From Falsiroseomonas sp051433195 (lineage in GTDB: Bacteria > Pseudomonadota > Alphaproteobacteria > Acetobacterales > Acetobacteraceae), in assembly GCF_051433195.1 (NCBI RefSeq), contig NZ_JBHMFT010000004.1:186001-250000 (forward strand): a stretch of DNA of 64,000 bases, in the 5' to 3' direction. The notes beneath the pieces are model-generated. The model was not told the DNA's origin, did not search any database, and saw only the letters and a list, made by a program, of their open reading frames with translations. Positions 54,989-63,108 of this stretch are shown piece after piece. The position numbers and the translations under genes are program-made. Each line of letters starts with the position of its first letter. Position 1 is the first letter of the stretch.

Positions 54989-56626
54989 CTAGGGCTGGGT
55001 CGCATCCGGCGACGGCCCGGCATTGCGCTGCGCCAGGCGCAACCCGGCGACGTGACCCCAGGCCATGTACGGCCCGATCGTGGTGCCGGTGCCGACGCCG
55101 CGGGTGCCGAGCGGGTTGGCGGAGGAGGCGCCGGCGGCGAACAGCCCGGCGATGACGCTGCCATCCGGCCGCAGCACCTCCGCGTGTTCATTGGTGCGCG
55201 GGCCGCCCTTGGTGCCGAGGATCGAGCGGTTGAAGGGCATGGCGAGGAAGGGCGGGCGGAGGATCGGCGCCAGGCCGCCGCGCCGCCGCCGGTCGCCGCT
55301 GGCGGCGGCATCGGCGGCGGAGGGGCGGCCGAAATCCTCGTCCCGCTGCACCGCACAGGCGGCGTTGTAGCGGGCCACGGTGCCGGCCAGCGCGGCCGGG
55401 TCCAGGCCGACCTGGCTGGCCAGCGCCTCCAGGGTTTCGGCGCGGCGCATCCAGCCAGGGTCTGCGCGCGCGGCCCATTTCGCCGGCGGCAGGCGGTCCG
55501 GCAGCGTGGCGTCGCTGATCACCCAGCAGGGCAGGTGAACCGGCTGGCCGGTGGCGTCGCGCATGTCCACCGCCTCGCCGATGTTGAAGGTGAGTTCGTT
55601 GACGAAGCGGGCGGCGTGGCGGTTGACCAGGATGGCGTTGGGCTCGGTGTGGAACGGCACCGGGCGGGCCATGAGGTGGCCCGCATGGCGCACCGGCACG
55701 GCCGGGGTCAGCGTCGCCTGGTCCATATGCGCCAGGGCTGCGCCGGCGGCCTGCGCCATGCGGTGGCCGTCCCCGGCGTTGCCGTCGGGGCTGCCAAGAT
55801 AATCCACCGGTCCGGGAAAATACCGCGCCCGCAGCGCCGCGTCCCATTCGAACCCGCCGGTGGCAATCACCACGCCGCGCCGGGCCAGGATTTTCGTGTG
55901 CGCGCCGTCCCGCTCGACCACGGCGCCGAGGACCGCGCCCGTGTCATCCATCAGCAATTCGACGGCACGGGCCGAAAGCTCGATCCGCACCCCGGCATCG
56001 AGGCAGCCGCGCAGCAGCCCCGTGATCAGCGCGGTGCCCTTGCCGCGGCTGTTCGCCAGCAGCCGCCAGGCCAGCCGCGGCAGCAGGCGGAGCGCGGTGC
56101 GGAAGGGGTGGTGGTAGAGGTCCGTCTCCACCGCCTCGTGGTAGGTGAAGATCTCCGGGATGGTGGAGCGCCGGATGCGGAAGGCGAAGCGGCCGGCCCG
56201 CCACCGGCTGAGAGGCAGCGGCGACAGCATGCGGCCGCGCGGCCTGGCGCCGGGCAGGTGGCGCAGCGGGTCGCCCTCCGGCGTCAGGCGGAAGCGCAGC
56301 GGCGAATGCGCCTCGACGAAGCGCAGCATGGCGGGTGCGGCGATGACCAGGCGCTGCCACAGCGCGTCCTCGGTCGCGGCCCAGCCTTCCGGCGCGGCGG
56401 CGCGGAGATAGGCCAGCGCCTCCGCCGGGCTGTCATCGAGGCCGGCCGCGGCGGCGTGGTGGTTGGCGGGGATCCAGGTGCCGGCGCCGGACATGGCGCT
56501 GGTGCCGCCCAGGCGGTCCGTCTTCTCCAGCACCGTCACGCGCAGGCCGGCGGCGGCGGCGGTCAGCGCCGCGGTCAGCCCGGCGGCGCCGCTGCCCAGC
56601 ACCAGCGCATCCGTCTCCTCATCCAT
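54989..56626 (-). CDS. FAD-dependent oxidoreductase of the fumarate reductase / ketosteroid dehydrogenase type
   Basis: 545 residues. The N-terminal dinucleotide-binding motif is ALVLGSGAAGLTAALTAA, followed by VLEKTDRLGGTSAMSGAG. ARRGVVIATGGFEWD near 250 and the C-terminal NPLGTRGVGTGTTIGPYMAWGHVAG complete the FAD site. The overall match is to 3-ketosteroid-delta1-dehydrogenase-like proteins, but many relatives act on other substrates, so the substrate is not assigned. It is the last gene of a four-gene minus-strand group: SDR, small protein, COQ7-like, and this. Confidence 0.88.
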   Translation of the reverse strand: MDEETDALVLGSGAAGLTAALTAAAAGLRVTVLEKTDRLGGTSAMSGAGTWIPANHHAAAAGLDDSPAEALAYLRAAAPEGWAATEDALWQRLVIAAPAMLRFVEAHSPLRFRLTPEGDPLRHLPGARPRGRMLSPLPLSRWRAGRFAFRIRRSTIPEIFTYHEAVETDLYHHPFRTALRLLPRLAWRLLANSRGKGTALITGLLRGCLDAGVRIELSARAVELLMDDTGAVLGAVVERDGAHTKILARRGVVIATGGFEWDAALRARYFPGPVDYLGSPDGNAGDGHRMAQAAGAALAHMDQATLTPAVPVRHAGHLMARPVPFHTEPNAILVNRHAARFVNELTFNIGEAVDMRDATGQPVHLPCWVISDATLPDRLPPAKWAARADPGWMRRAETLEALASQVGLDPAALAGTVARYNAACAVQRDEDFGRPSAADAAASGDRRRRGGLAPILRPPFLAMPFNRSILGTKGGPRTNEHAEVLRPDGSVIAGLFAAGASSANPLGTRGVGTGTTIGPYMAWGHVAGLRLAQRNAGPSPDATQP

Positions 56627-56677
56627 GCGCCGAACCCCTTGAGCCAGGGCTGCGGTAAAGCACGGAGGGCGGCAGGG

Positions 56678-57226
56678 CTAGATCCGGCGGGCGGCGTGGA
56701 CGGCGGCGGCGGAGCCGGTGCCGACCAGCCAGGCCCAGCCGCGCAGCAGTGGGCCGGCCGGCGCGTCGGCGGCGTCGCGCGCCTCGTCGCGGTGATGCAC
56801 CTCCTCCGCCTGGCAATGCGCCAGCATGGCGCGGAACTCGGGGTGGCTGCGTTCCGCGTCCAGGCGGTCGATCTGCGCCTGGTAGTGGTGGTCGACGAAG
56901 GTCTCGACGGCGTCGATGGTGGCGTAGACGGCGCGGTTGCCGGCCAGCGCCGGCAGTGCGCCGGTCAGCCAGCCGGCGACGCGCCAGATCGGCAGCAGGC
57001 GGGAGCGTTGGCCGGGCGGCAGCACCGCCTCCAGCAGGTCCAGGTGGCCCTGTTCGGTGGCGCCGTGGCGCTGCGCGAAGTCGCGGAGGGCGGGGTCGCG
57101 GCTGAAGGCCAGGATGCCGCGATAGATCATCACGGCGCCGGTTTCCCCGGCATGGTCGGACCGCAGTTCGCCGACCAGCCAGGCGGGCAGGTCGGCGGCG
57201 GCGGGGGGGCGCATCTGGTGGGTCAT
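56678..57226 (-). CDS. COQ7-type di-iron hydroxylase / demethoxyubiquinone hydroxylase family
   Basis: 182 residues from ATG 57226; a GTG seven codons earlier is possible. The ferritin-like four-helix bundle has the expected metal ligands: ELRSDHAGETGA near residue 20, EQGHLDLLE near 58, VETFVDHHYQAQI near 108 and EEVHHRDEA near 140. This is the ubiquinone C6-hydroxylase Coq7. The company of stress genes and a flavin dehydrogenase leaves room for a paralogue with another job. Confidence 0.9.
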   Translation of the reverse strand: MTHQMRPPAAADLPAWLVGELRSDHAGETGAVMIYRGILAFSRDPALRDFAQRHGATEQGHLDLLEAVLPPGQRSRLLPIWRVAGWLTGALPALAGNRAVYATIDAVETFVDHHYQAQIDRLDAERSHPEFRAMLAHCQAEEVHHRDEARDAADAPAGPLLRGWAWLVGTGSAAAVHAARRI

Positions 57227-57269
57227 GGCTCGGCGGAGATGGGCCACCGGGCCGGTTGCGCAAGGTTCT

Positions 57270-57494
57270 TCAGGAATCCCCGGCCCAGCGCCGCCCGCCG
57301 CCGGCGCCGCCCTTGGCTTCCGGTGCCAGGTCGTCCGTGGGTTTGGAGGCCAGGTGCTCCTGCAGCTTCTTGCCGGATTTCTCGTCGCCGATATCCGGCC
57401 GGTTGTCGGTGCCCTGCTTCGCGGTGCCGGCGCGGATGCCGGTGCCGCTGGCGCCTTCGGGGATGTCCTTGGGCGGGTTGGTCTTGTCGGTCAT
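57270..57494 (-). CDS. Small hydrophilic stress-type protein, 74 residues
   Basis: ATG 57494 with AGGAG 7 nt upstream. The 74 residues are very hydrophilic (MTDKTNPPKDIPEGASGTG; PDIGDEKSGKKLQEHL; DDLAPEAKGGAGGG), probably disordered, and without hydrophobic core or motif. It lies 14 bp after the SDR gene, so the two are co-transcribed. The composition resembles hydrophilin-like proteins often found in alphaproteobacterial general stress regulons. That is inference. Confidence 0.72.
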   Translation of the reverse strand: MTDKTNPPKDIPEGASGTGIRAGTAKQGTDNRPDIGDEKSGKKLQEHLASKPTDDLAPEAKGGAGGGRRWAGDS

Positions 57495-57508
57495 GCAAAA
57501 CTCCTGTG

Positions 57509-58381
57509 TCAGGCGTTCACCACCGTGCCGCCATTCGGGTGCAGGACCTGCCCGGTGATGTAGGAGGCGTCCTGTTCCGAGGCGAGGAAGATGTAGCTTG
57601 GCGCCACCTCGTCCGGCTGCCCGGCGCGTTCCATGGTGGCGCTGGCGCCGTGCTGCGCGGTGCGTTCCTCGTCGAAGGAGGCGGGGATCAGCGGCGTCCA
57701 GATCGGACCCGGCGCCACGGCGTTCACGCGGATCTTCCGCTGCTTCCACAGGGCCTGCGACAGGCTGCGGGTGAAGCCCACGATGGCGCCCTTGGTCGAG
57801 GCATAGTCCACCAGCTCCGCACTGCCGCGATAGGCGGTGATGGAGGTGGTATTGATGATCGCACCGCCCTCCGGCATGTGCGCCAGCGCCGCCTTGGTCA
57901 GCCAGAACATGCCGAGGATGTTGGTCTGGAAGGTGCGCTCGACCTGCGCCTCGGGGATCTCCGCGAAATCCTTGCAGGGGTGCTGTTCCGCCGCGTTGTT
58001 CACCAGGATGTCGATACGCCCGCCGAGGAACTGCGCGGCGATGCGTGCGGCTTCGCGCGCGAAGGCGGCGTCGCCGATGTCGCCGGCCATGACCTGGCAG
58101 CGGCGGCCGGTGCGCTCGACATGGGCGCGGGTTTCCTCGGCGTCCTGGTGCTCGTCCTTGTAGAGGATGAAGACGTCCGCGCCTTCCTTGGCGAAGCCGA
58201 TGGCAACCGCGCGGCCGATGCCGGAATCGCCGCCGGTGATCAGCGCCGTCCTGCCGGTCAGCTTGCCGGCGGCGCGCCAGTTTTCCATGAAGGATTGCGG
58301 CTGCGGGTCCATCGCCGCCTCGGAGCCGGGCTGGTGGTCCTGGTGCTGCTTCGGCTGCAGGTCCTTGGTCTCGCTGGGCAT
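57509..58381 (-). CDS. SDR family oxidoreductase, general-stress type
   Basis: 290 residues. A Pro/Gln-rich N-terminal tail of about 40 residues precedes the Rossmann fold: ALITGGDSGIGRAVA near 46, NNAAEQHP near 125, Ser near 175 and YASTKGAIVGFTRSL near 188. VNAVAPGPIWTPLIP follows. This is the YhdF/YhxC type of the SDR superfamily, common in stress regulons. The start is ATG 58381. A GAAAC-N16-GGTT element lies 33 bp upstream. Confidence 0.92.
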   Translation of the reverse strand: MPSETKDLQPKQHQDHQPGSEAAMDPQPQSFMENWRAAGKLTGRTALITGGDSGIGRAVAIGFAKEGADVFILYKDEHQDAEETRAHVERTGRRCQVMAGDIGDAAFAREAARIAAQFLGGRIDILVNNAAEQHPCKDFAEIPEAQVERTFQTNILGMFWLTKAALAHMPEGGAIINTTSITAYRGSAELVDYASTKGAIVGFTRSLSQALWKQRKIRVNAVAPGPIWTPLIPASFDEERTAQHGASATMERAGQPDEVAPSYIFLASEQDASYITGQVLHPNGGTVVNA

Positions 58382-58413
58382 CGGCGCATTCCGGCTGGCG
58401 GTTGTCCGACCTG

Positions 58414-58438
58414 AACCGGGCGGCGGGCGCGGGGTTTC
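58414..58438 (-). promoter_or_regulatory. EcfG-like promoter of the SDR group
   Basis: Minus strand GAAAC (58438-58434), 16 nt, GGTT (58417-58414), placed 33 bp before the SDR start codon. The general stress sigma factor EcfG of alphaproteobacteria recognises GGAAC-N16/17-cGTT; there is one mismatch in each half. Confidence 0.5.
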
Positions 58439-58481
58439 TTACGCGGGCGGTGGGAAGGTGACGCGAATGTGGCGGGGCGCG

Positions 58482-58507
58482 GGAAACTCCCTCCAGGCCG
58501 GGCGGTT
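58482..58507 (+). promoter_or_regulatory. EcfG-like promoter of the yciE-ku-ligD group
   Basis: Plus strand GGAAAC (58482-58487), 16 nt, GGTT (58504-58507), about 67 bp before the YciE start. It has the same architecture as the divergent element at 58414-58438. Confidence 0.5.
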
Positions 58508-58573
58508 CTTCATCTGCCGCGGCGCGCCTGTGCCGCAGGGCTGCATGCCCTTACCCCTTCGCGGAGACCGGCC

Positions 58574-59071
58574 ATGATGAAGACGATGGACGATTTGTTC
58601 CTGATGACCCTCAAGGACATCTACTACGCCGAGCGCCAGATCCTGAAGAACCTGCCGAAGATGGCCCGTGCCGCGCATAGCGAGGAACTGAAGGCCGCGT
58701 TCAAGGAGCACAAGGACCAGACCGAGGGCCAGATCGAGCGCCTGCAGCAGGTGTTCCAGATCCTCGGCAAGCGCGCCCAGGGCCAGACCTGCGAGGCGAT
58801 CCAGGGCCTGATCGCGGAAGGCGAGGAATTGCTGGAGGAGGCGCCGGAGCCGAGCGCGGTGCGCGACGCCGGCCTGATCGCGACCGGCCAGGCGATCGAG
58901 CATTACGAGATGGCGCGCTACGGCACGCTGATGGCCTGGGCGCAGGCGCAGAAGCAGCCGGAGATCGTGGAGCTGCTGAAGGCGACGCTGGAGGAGGAAA
59001 AGGCGACGGACGCGCTGCTGACGCAGGTGGCGACGAAGTCGGTCCACAAGGATGCGCTGAAGGCGGCCTGA
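58574..59071 (+). CDS. YciE/DUF892 ferritin-like protein
   Basis: 165 residues from ATG 58574 (GGAG 8 nt upstream). A ferritin-like bundle: LFLMTLKDIYYAERQILKNLPKM at the start, FKEHKDQTEGQIERL near 42, AIEHYEMARYGTLMAWA near 108 and LEEEKATDALL near 140. The family (YciE/YciF) is stress-induced in many bacteria and some members bind iron. It lies 23 bp before ku and probably begins the operon. Confidence 0.9.
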   Translation: MMKTMDDLFLMTLKDIYYAERQILKNLPKMARAAHSEELKAAFKEHKDQTEGQIERLQQVFQILGKRAQGQTCEAIQGLIAEGEELLEEAPEPSAVRDAGLIATGQAIEHYEMARYGTLMAWAQAQKQPEIVELLKATLEEEKATDALLTQVATKSVHKDALKAA

Positions 59072-59094
59072 TCCAGGGTCGGGAGGAGGGAGAC

Positions 59095-59988
59095 ATGGCG
59101 GCACGGCCGAGTTGGGGCGGGCATCTGCGGCTTTCGCTGGTGTCCTGCCCCGTCTCCCTGTTCCCGGCGACGACCAGCGCGCACGACATCCGCTTCCACC
59201 TGATCAACCCGGAAACCGGCAACCGCATCCGCACCCGCACCTTCGATGCGGAGGGCGACGAGGTGGAGCGGCGCGACCTGGTGCGCGGCTACGAGATCGA
59301 GAAGGACGAATACATCCTGCTGACCGACGAGGAGATCAAGTCGGTCCGCCTGGACTCCACCAAGACCATCGACATCGAGCGCTTCGTCGATGCCGCCGAC
59401 ATCGACCGCATCTACTGGGACAATCCCTACTACCTGGTGCCGGACGGCAAGGCGGGCGCGGATGCCTTCGTGGTGATCCGGACCGCCATGGAGAAATCCG
59501 CCAAGGTGGCGCTGGCACGGGTGGTGATGGGAACGCGGGAGCGTATCGTGGCGATCGAGCCGCGCGGCGCCGGAATGCTGGTGACGACTTTGCGCACGCA
59601 TGACGAGGTGCGCGACTCCTCCGAGTATTTCGAGGATGTGCCGAAGGTCAAGGCCGATGCCGGGATGATCGAGATCGCCGAGCGGATCATCGCGCAGAAG
59701 GCCGGGCCGTTCGACCCCGCCGGGTTCAAGGACCGCTACGAGGACGCGTTGCGGGCACTGATCGAGAGCAAGCGGGATGGCGATGGCGGCGGCACCAAGG
59801 CGCCGGCGCCGCGCGAGGACAACGTGATCGACCTGATGGAGGCGCTGCGGCGCAGTCTTGAAGGGTCTTCGACCAAGGCGCCGGCCCGGGTGGCGGCGAA
59901 GGCCAAGCTGGCCGCCAAGGCGAAGGCGCCGCCCAAGACCAAGCCCAAGAGCAAGCCGGCGCCCCGCAAGCGCGCCGCGGCGAAGTGA
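59095..59988 (+). CDS. ku: Non-homologous end-joining protein Ku
   Basis: 297 residues from ATG 59095 (GGAGGAGGG just upstream). The bacterial Ku core spans 1-250: SWGGHLRLSLVSCPVSLF, RDLVRGYEIEKDEYILLTDEE and DRIYWDNPYYLVPD. The C-terminal 45 residues are Lys/Ala/Pro-rich (KAKLAAKAKAPPKTKPKSK), a flexible tail that can bind DNA. Ku clamps double-strand ends and recruits LigD. Its stop shares a base with the start of ligD. Confidence 0.96.
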   Translation: MAARPSWGGHLRLSLVSCPVSLFPATTSAHDIRFHLINPETGNRIRTRTFDAEGDEVERRDLVRGYEIEKDEYILLTDEEIKSVRLDSTKTIDIERFVDAADIDRIYWDNPYYLVPDGKAGADAFVVIRTAMEKSAKVALARVVMGTRERIVAIEPRGAGMLVTTLRTHDEVRDSSEYFEDVPKVKADAGMIEIAERIIAQKAGPFDPAGFKDRYEDALRALIESKRDGDGGGTKAPAPREDNVIDLMEALRRSLEGSSTKAPARVAAKAKLAAKAKAPPKTKPKSKPAPRKRAAAK

Positions 59989-62453
59989 TGCCGGCCACGG
60001 ACACCCTGCAGCGCTATCGCGCCAAGCGGAATTTTTCCCGAACTGCGGAGCCTCGGGGAGATGTCGCGGTGGCGGGGGCGCGCCTGGGCTTCGTGGTGCA
60101 GCGGCACGATGCACGTCGGCTGCACTACGACCTGCGTCTGGAATGGGGCGGGGTGCTGAAATCCTGGGCGGTGACACGCGGCCCCTCGCTCGACCCCGCC
60201 GACAAGCGGCTGGCGGTGGAGGTGGAGGATCATCCGCTGGACTATGCCGGCTTCGAGGGCAGCATCCCGAAGCCGGATTATGGTGGCGGCACGGTGCAGG
60301 TCTTCGACCGCGGGCTGTGGGCACCGCTGGACGCCGCGCGGGTGGACCAGGACCTGGCCAAGGGCGAGCTGAAATTCGTGCTGTCCGGCGAGAGGCTCAA
60401 GGGCGGCTTCGTGCTGGTGCGGATGAAGCCGCGCGGCGGCAACAAGGAAACCCGCAACAACTGGCTGCTGATCAAGGAAAAGGACAGCATGGCGACGCCC
60501 GGCAAGGGCGATGCGGTGCTGGCGGCGAAGACCTCCGTGCTCAGTGGACGCACGCTGGCGCAGATCGCGAAAGGCACGGCGGCACAGAAGACGAAGGCCG
60601 CGAGCCTGCCCAAATTCTTCGAGCCGCAGCTCTGCCGCCTGGTCGATACGCCACCGCGCGGCGAGGACTGGCTGCACGAGCTGAAGATCGACGGCTACCG
60701 GCTGCAGCTGCGCATCGTGGCGGGCGAGGCGACGCTGCGCACGCGCACGGGCCTCGACTGGACCGAGCGCTTCCCGGCGATCGCGGCGGCCGCGGCGCAG
60801 CTGCCGGATGGCATCATCGATGGGGAGGCGGCGGCGCTGGACGCGCAGGGCCAGCCGGATTTTCCGACATTGCAGGCGGTACTGTCCGGCACCAGCGAGG
60901 CGCCACTGGTGTTCTTCGGCTTCGACCTGCTGCATGACGGCCAGCGCGACCTGCGCGGGGAGCCGTTGGAGGCGCGCAAGCAGGCGCTGCGCAAGCGGCT
61001 TCCGGCGAAGCATCCGGTGCTGCGGTTCCTCGATCATTTCCCGGCGCCGGGTGCCGCGGTGCTGGCCTCGGCCTGCCGGCTGTCGATGGAGGGCATCGTC
61101 TCCAAGCAGCGCCACGCGGCCTATCGTGCCGGGCGTGGCGAGGCCTGGGCGAAGTCGAAATGTCGCGGCCGCGACGAATTCGTGGTGGGCGGCTTCACCC
61201 GCGGGTTGCGCGGCAACGGGCTCGGCGCGCTGCTCACGGGTGCGTGGCGTGGCGGCAAGCTCACCTATCTCGGCCGGGTGGGCACGGGGTTCCAGGCGGC
61301 GCCGGCGGCGGATCTGCTGCGGCGGCTGGCGAAGCTGGAGCGTGGCAACTCACCCTTCAGCGGGAAGCAGGCGGCGAAGCTGTCGGATGTGGTGTGGGTG
61401 GAGCCGGAGCTGGTTGTGGAGGTCGCGCATGGCGGCTGGACCGAGGACGGGCTGATGCGCCACGCCAGCTTCCAGGGCCTGCGTGAGGACAAGCCGGCAA
61501 AGCAGGTGACGCCACCGGCGGAGCAGCCGCCGGCGCCGCGGAAGGTGAAGCCGCCGCCCGGCATGAGCAACCCGGATCGCGTGCTGTGGCCGGCGACGGA
61601 TGCGACGCCCGCGCTCACCAAGGCGGACCTTGCTGCCTACTACGCCCGCCATGCCGACCGGATCCTGGAGCATGTCGCGGGCCGGCCGCTGTCGCTGCTG
61701 CGGGCGCCCGATGGCATCGAGGGCGGGTTGTTCTTCCAGCGCCACGCGATGCCGGGCCAGTCGCCGCTGATCGGTGCGGTCCGGGTGGAGGGCCAGCCGA
61801 AGCCGTTCATGCGCATCGACGATGCGGCGGGGCTGGCGGCGCTGGCGCAGGTCTCGGCGGTGGAGCTGCACCCCTGGGGCGCGCGGGCCGATGCGCCCGG
61901 CGTGCCGGACCGGCTGGTCTTCGACCTCGATCCGGATGAGGGCGTGCCCTTCGAGCGGGTCATCCAGGCTGCGTTGGAACTGCGCGACCGGCTGAAGGCG
62001 CTGGGCCTCAAGCCCTTCGCCCGCGTCACCGGCGGCAAGGGCCTGCATGTGGTGGTGGGGCTGGCGCCACCGAGGCAGGGCGATGGGCCGGGATGGCCGG
62101 AGGCCAAGGCCTTCGCGCGCCTGGTGTGTGCGCTGATGGAGCGCGACCAGCCGAAGGCCTACACCACGACGCTGGCGAAGAAGGCGCGCAAGGGGCGCAT
62201 CTTCCTCGACTATCTGCGCAACGACAGGCTCTCCACCGCCATCGCCTCCTGGTCCCCGCGCGGGCGGCCCGGCGCGCCGGTGGCGCGGCCTGTGGCCTGG
62301 TCCGCCGTGAAGCCCGGGCTGGACCCGGCCGGCTGGACGCTGGACACGTCGATGCAGGGGCGCATCGGCGCGGACCCCTGGGCCGGCTTCGGCAAATCCG
62401 CCGGCAGCCTGCGCGATGCGATGGAAGAACTGGCGCGCGAGGCGAAGGCATGA
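59988..62453 (+). CDS. ligD: ATP-dependent DNA ligase LigD
   Basis: 821 residues from ATG 59988; a GTG immediately before it is possible. Domain order is phosphoesterase-ligase-polymerase. PE is at 1-165 (RHDARRLHYDLRLEWGG at 39-55). The ligase is at about 205-510 with nucleotidylated Lys233 in ELKIDGYR. The polymerase/primase is at about 528-815 with catalytic DLD at 646-648 and RVTGGKGLHVV later. It repairs broken ends with Ku. It follows ku with a TGATG overlap and is followed by the cytochrome gene with an ATGA overlap. Confidence 0.96.
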   Translation: MPATDTLQRYRAKRNFSRTAEPRGDVAVAGARLGFVVQRHDARRLHYDLRLEWGGVLKSWAVTRGPSLDPADKRLAVEVEDHPLDYAGFEGSIPKPDYGGGTVQVFDRGLWAPLDAARVDQDLAKGELKFVLSGERLKGGFVLVRMKPRGGNKETRNNWLLIKEKDSMATPGKGDAVLAAKTSVLSGRTLAQIAKGTAAQKTKAASLPKFFEPQLCRLVDTPPRGEDWLHELKIDGYRLQLRIVAGEATLRTRTGLDWTERFPAIAAAAAQLPDGIIDGEAAALDAQGQPDFPTLQAVLSGTSEAPLVFFGFDLLHDGQRDLRGEPLEARKQALRKRLPAKHPVLRFLDHFPAPGAAVLASACRLSMEGIVSKQRHAAYRAGRGEAWAKSKCRGRDEFVVGGFTRGLRGNGLGALLTGAWRGGKLTYLGRVGTGFQAAPAADLLRRLAKLERGNSPFSGKQAAKLSDVVWVEPELVVEVAHGGWTEDGLMRHASFQGLREDKPAKQVTPPAEQPPAPRKVKPPPGMSNPDRVLWPATDATPALTKADLAAYYARHADRILEHVAGRPLSLLRAPDGIEGGLFFQRHAMPGQSPLIGAVRVEGQPKPFMRIDDAAGLAALAQVSAVELHPWGARADAPGVPDRLVFDLDPDEGVPFERVIQAALELRDRLKALGLKPFARVTGGKGLHVVVGLAPPRQGDGPGWPEAKAFARLVCALMERDQPKAYTTTLAKKARKGRIFLDYLRNDRLSTAIASWSPRGRPGAPVARPVAWSAVKPGLDPAGWTLDTSMQGRIGADPWAGFGKSAGSLRDAMEELAREAKA

Positions 62454-63037
62454 AGCAGCTGTTCTCGCCGCGCGCCGACAGCCGCCTGCGCGGCGTGCTG
62501 ATCATCGGCGCCGCGGCGCTGGTGCTGCTGGCCACGGCGGCCTTTGCCTGGAGCCGGTCCGGTGGCGCCTGGAATCTCGGCGAGCCGGCGGCGCAGCCGA
62601 TCCCGTTCAGCCACGCGATCCATGCCGGCCAGATCGGGCTGGACTGCCGCTACTGCCACGCCACGGTGGAAGACGCCGCCGGCGCCGGCATGCCGACGGC
62701 GGAAACCTGCCTCGGCTGCCACAGCCAGGTGTGGAATGTCGGCGCGCAGTTCGCCCCGCTGGAGACGGCATTGCGGCTGGGCACGCCGGTCACCTGGTCT
62801 TCCGTGCACCGGCTGCCGGAACATGTGCGCTTCAACCATGCCGCGCATATCGGCGCCGGCGTCACCTGCGCCACCTGCCACGGCGCGGTGCAGGAGATGC
62901 CACGCACGGTGAAGGCGGAGACGCTGTCCATGGGCTGGTGCCTGGACTGCCACCGCGATGCCCCCGCCGCGCGGCCGGTGCAGCACCATGGCACGGAGAT
63001 TTCCGAACTGACCAACTGCTCCACCTGCCACCGGTGA
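62450..63037 (+). CDS. Pentaheme ActA-like cytochrome c
   Basis: 195 residues from ATG 62450, overlapping the ligD stop as ATGA. An N-terminal membrane anchor (VLIIGAAALVLLATAAFAW) is followed by a periplasmic domain with five CxxCH haem sites: C66-H70, C87-H91, C140-H144, C164-H168 and C190-H194. The spacing and the surrounding motifs (IPFSHAIHAGQIGLDC; HVRFNHAAHIGAGVTC; ETLSMGWCLDC) resemble ActA, the pentaheme subunit of alternative complex III. ActB-F are not next to it; instead an oxidase subunit II follows after 71 bp. Confidence 0.88.
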   Translation: MKQLFSPRADSRLRGVLIIGAAALVLLATAAFAWSRSGGAWNLGEPAAQPIPFSHAIHAGQIGLDCRYCHATVEDAAGAGMPTAETCLGCHSQVWNVGAQFAPLETALRLGTPVTWSSVHRLPEHVRFNHAAHIGAGVTCATCHGAVQEMPRTVKAETLSMGWCLDCHRDAPAARPVQHHGTEISELTNCSTCHR

Positions 63038-63108
63038 GCGCGGAACCCCCATGCACGGAACCGGCGCAGTCACGACGCGTTGCCGAGGCTGGGAGCAGGG
63101 GGCGATGG

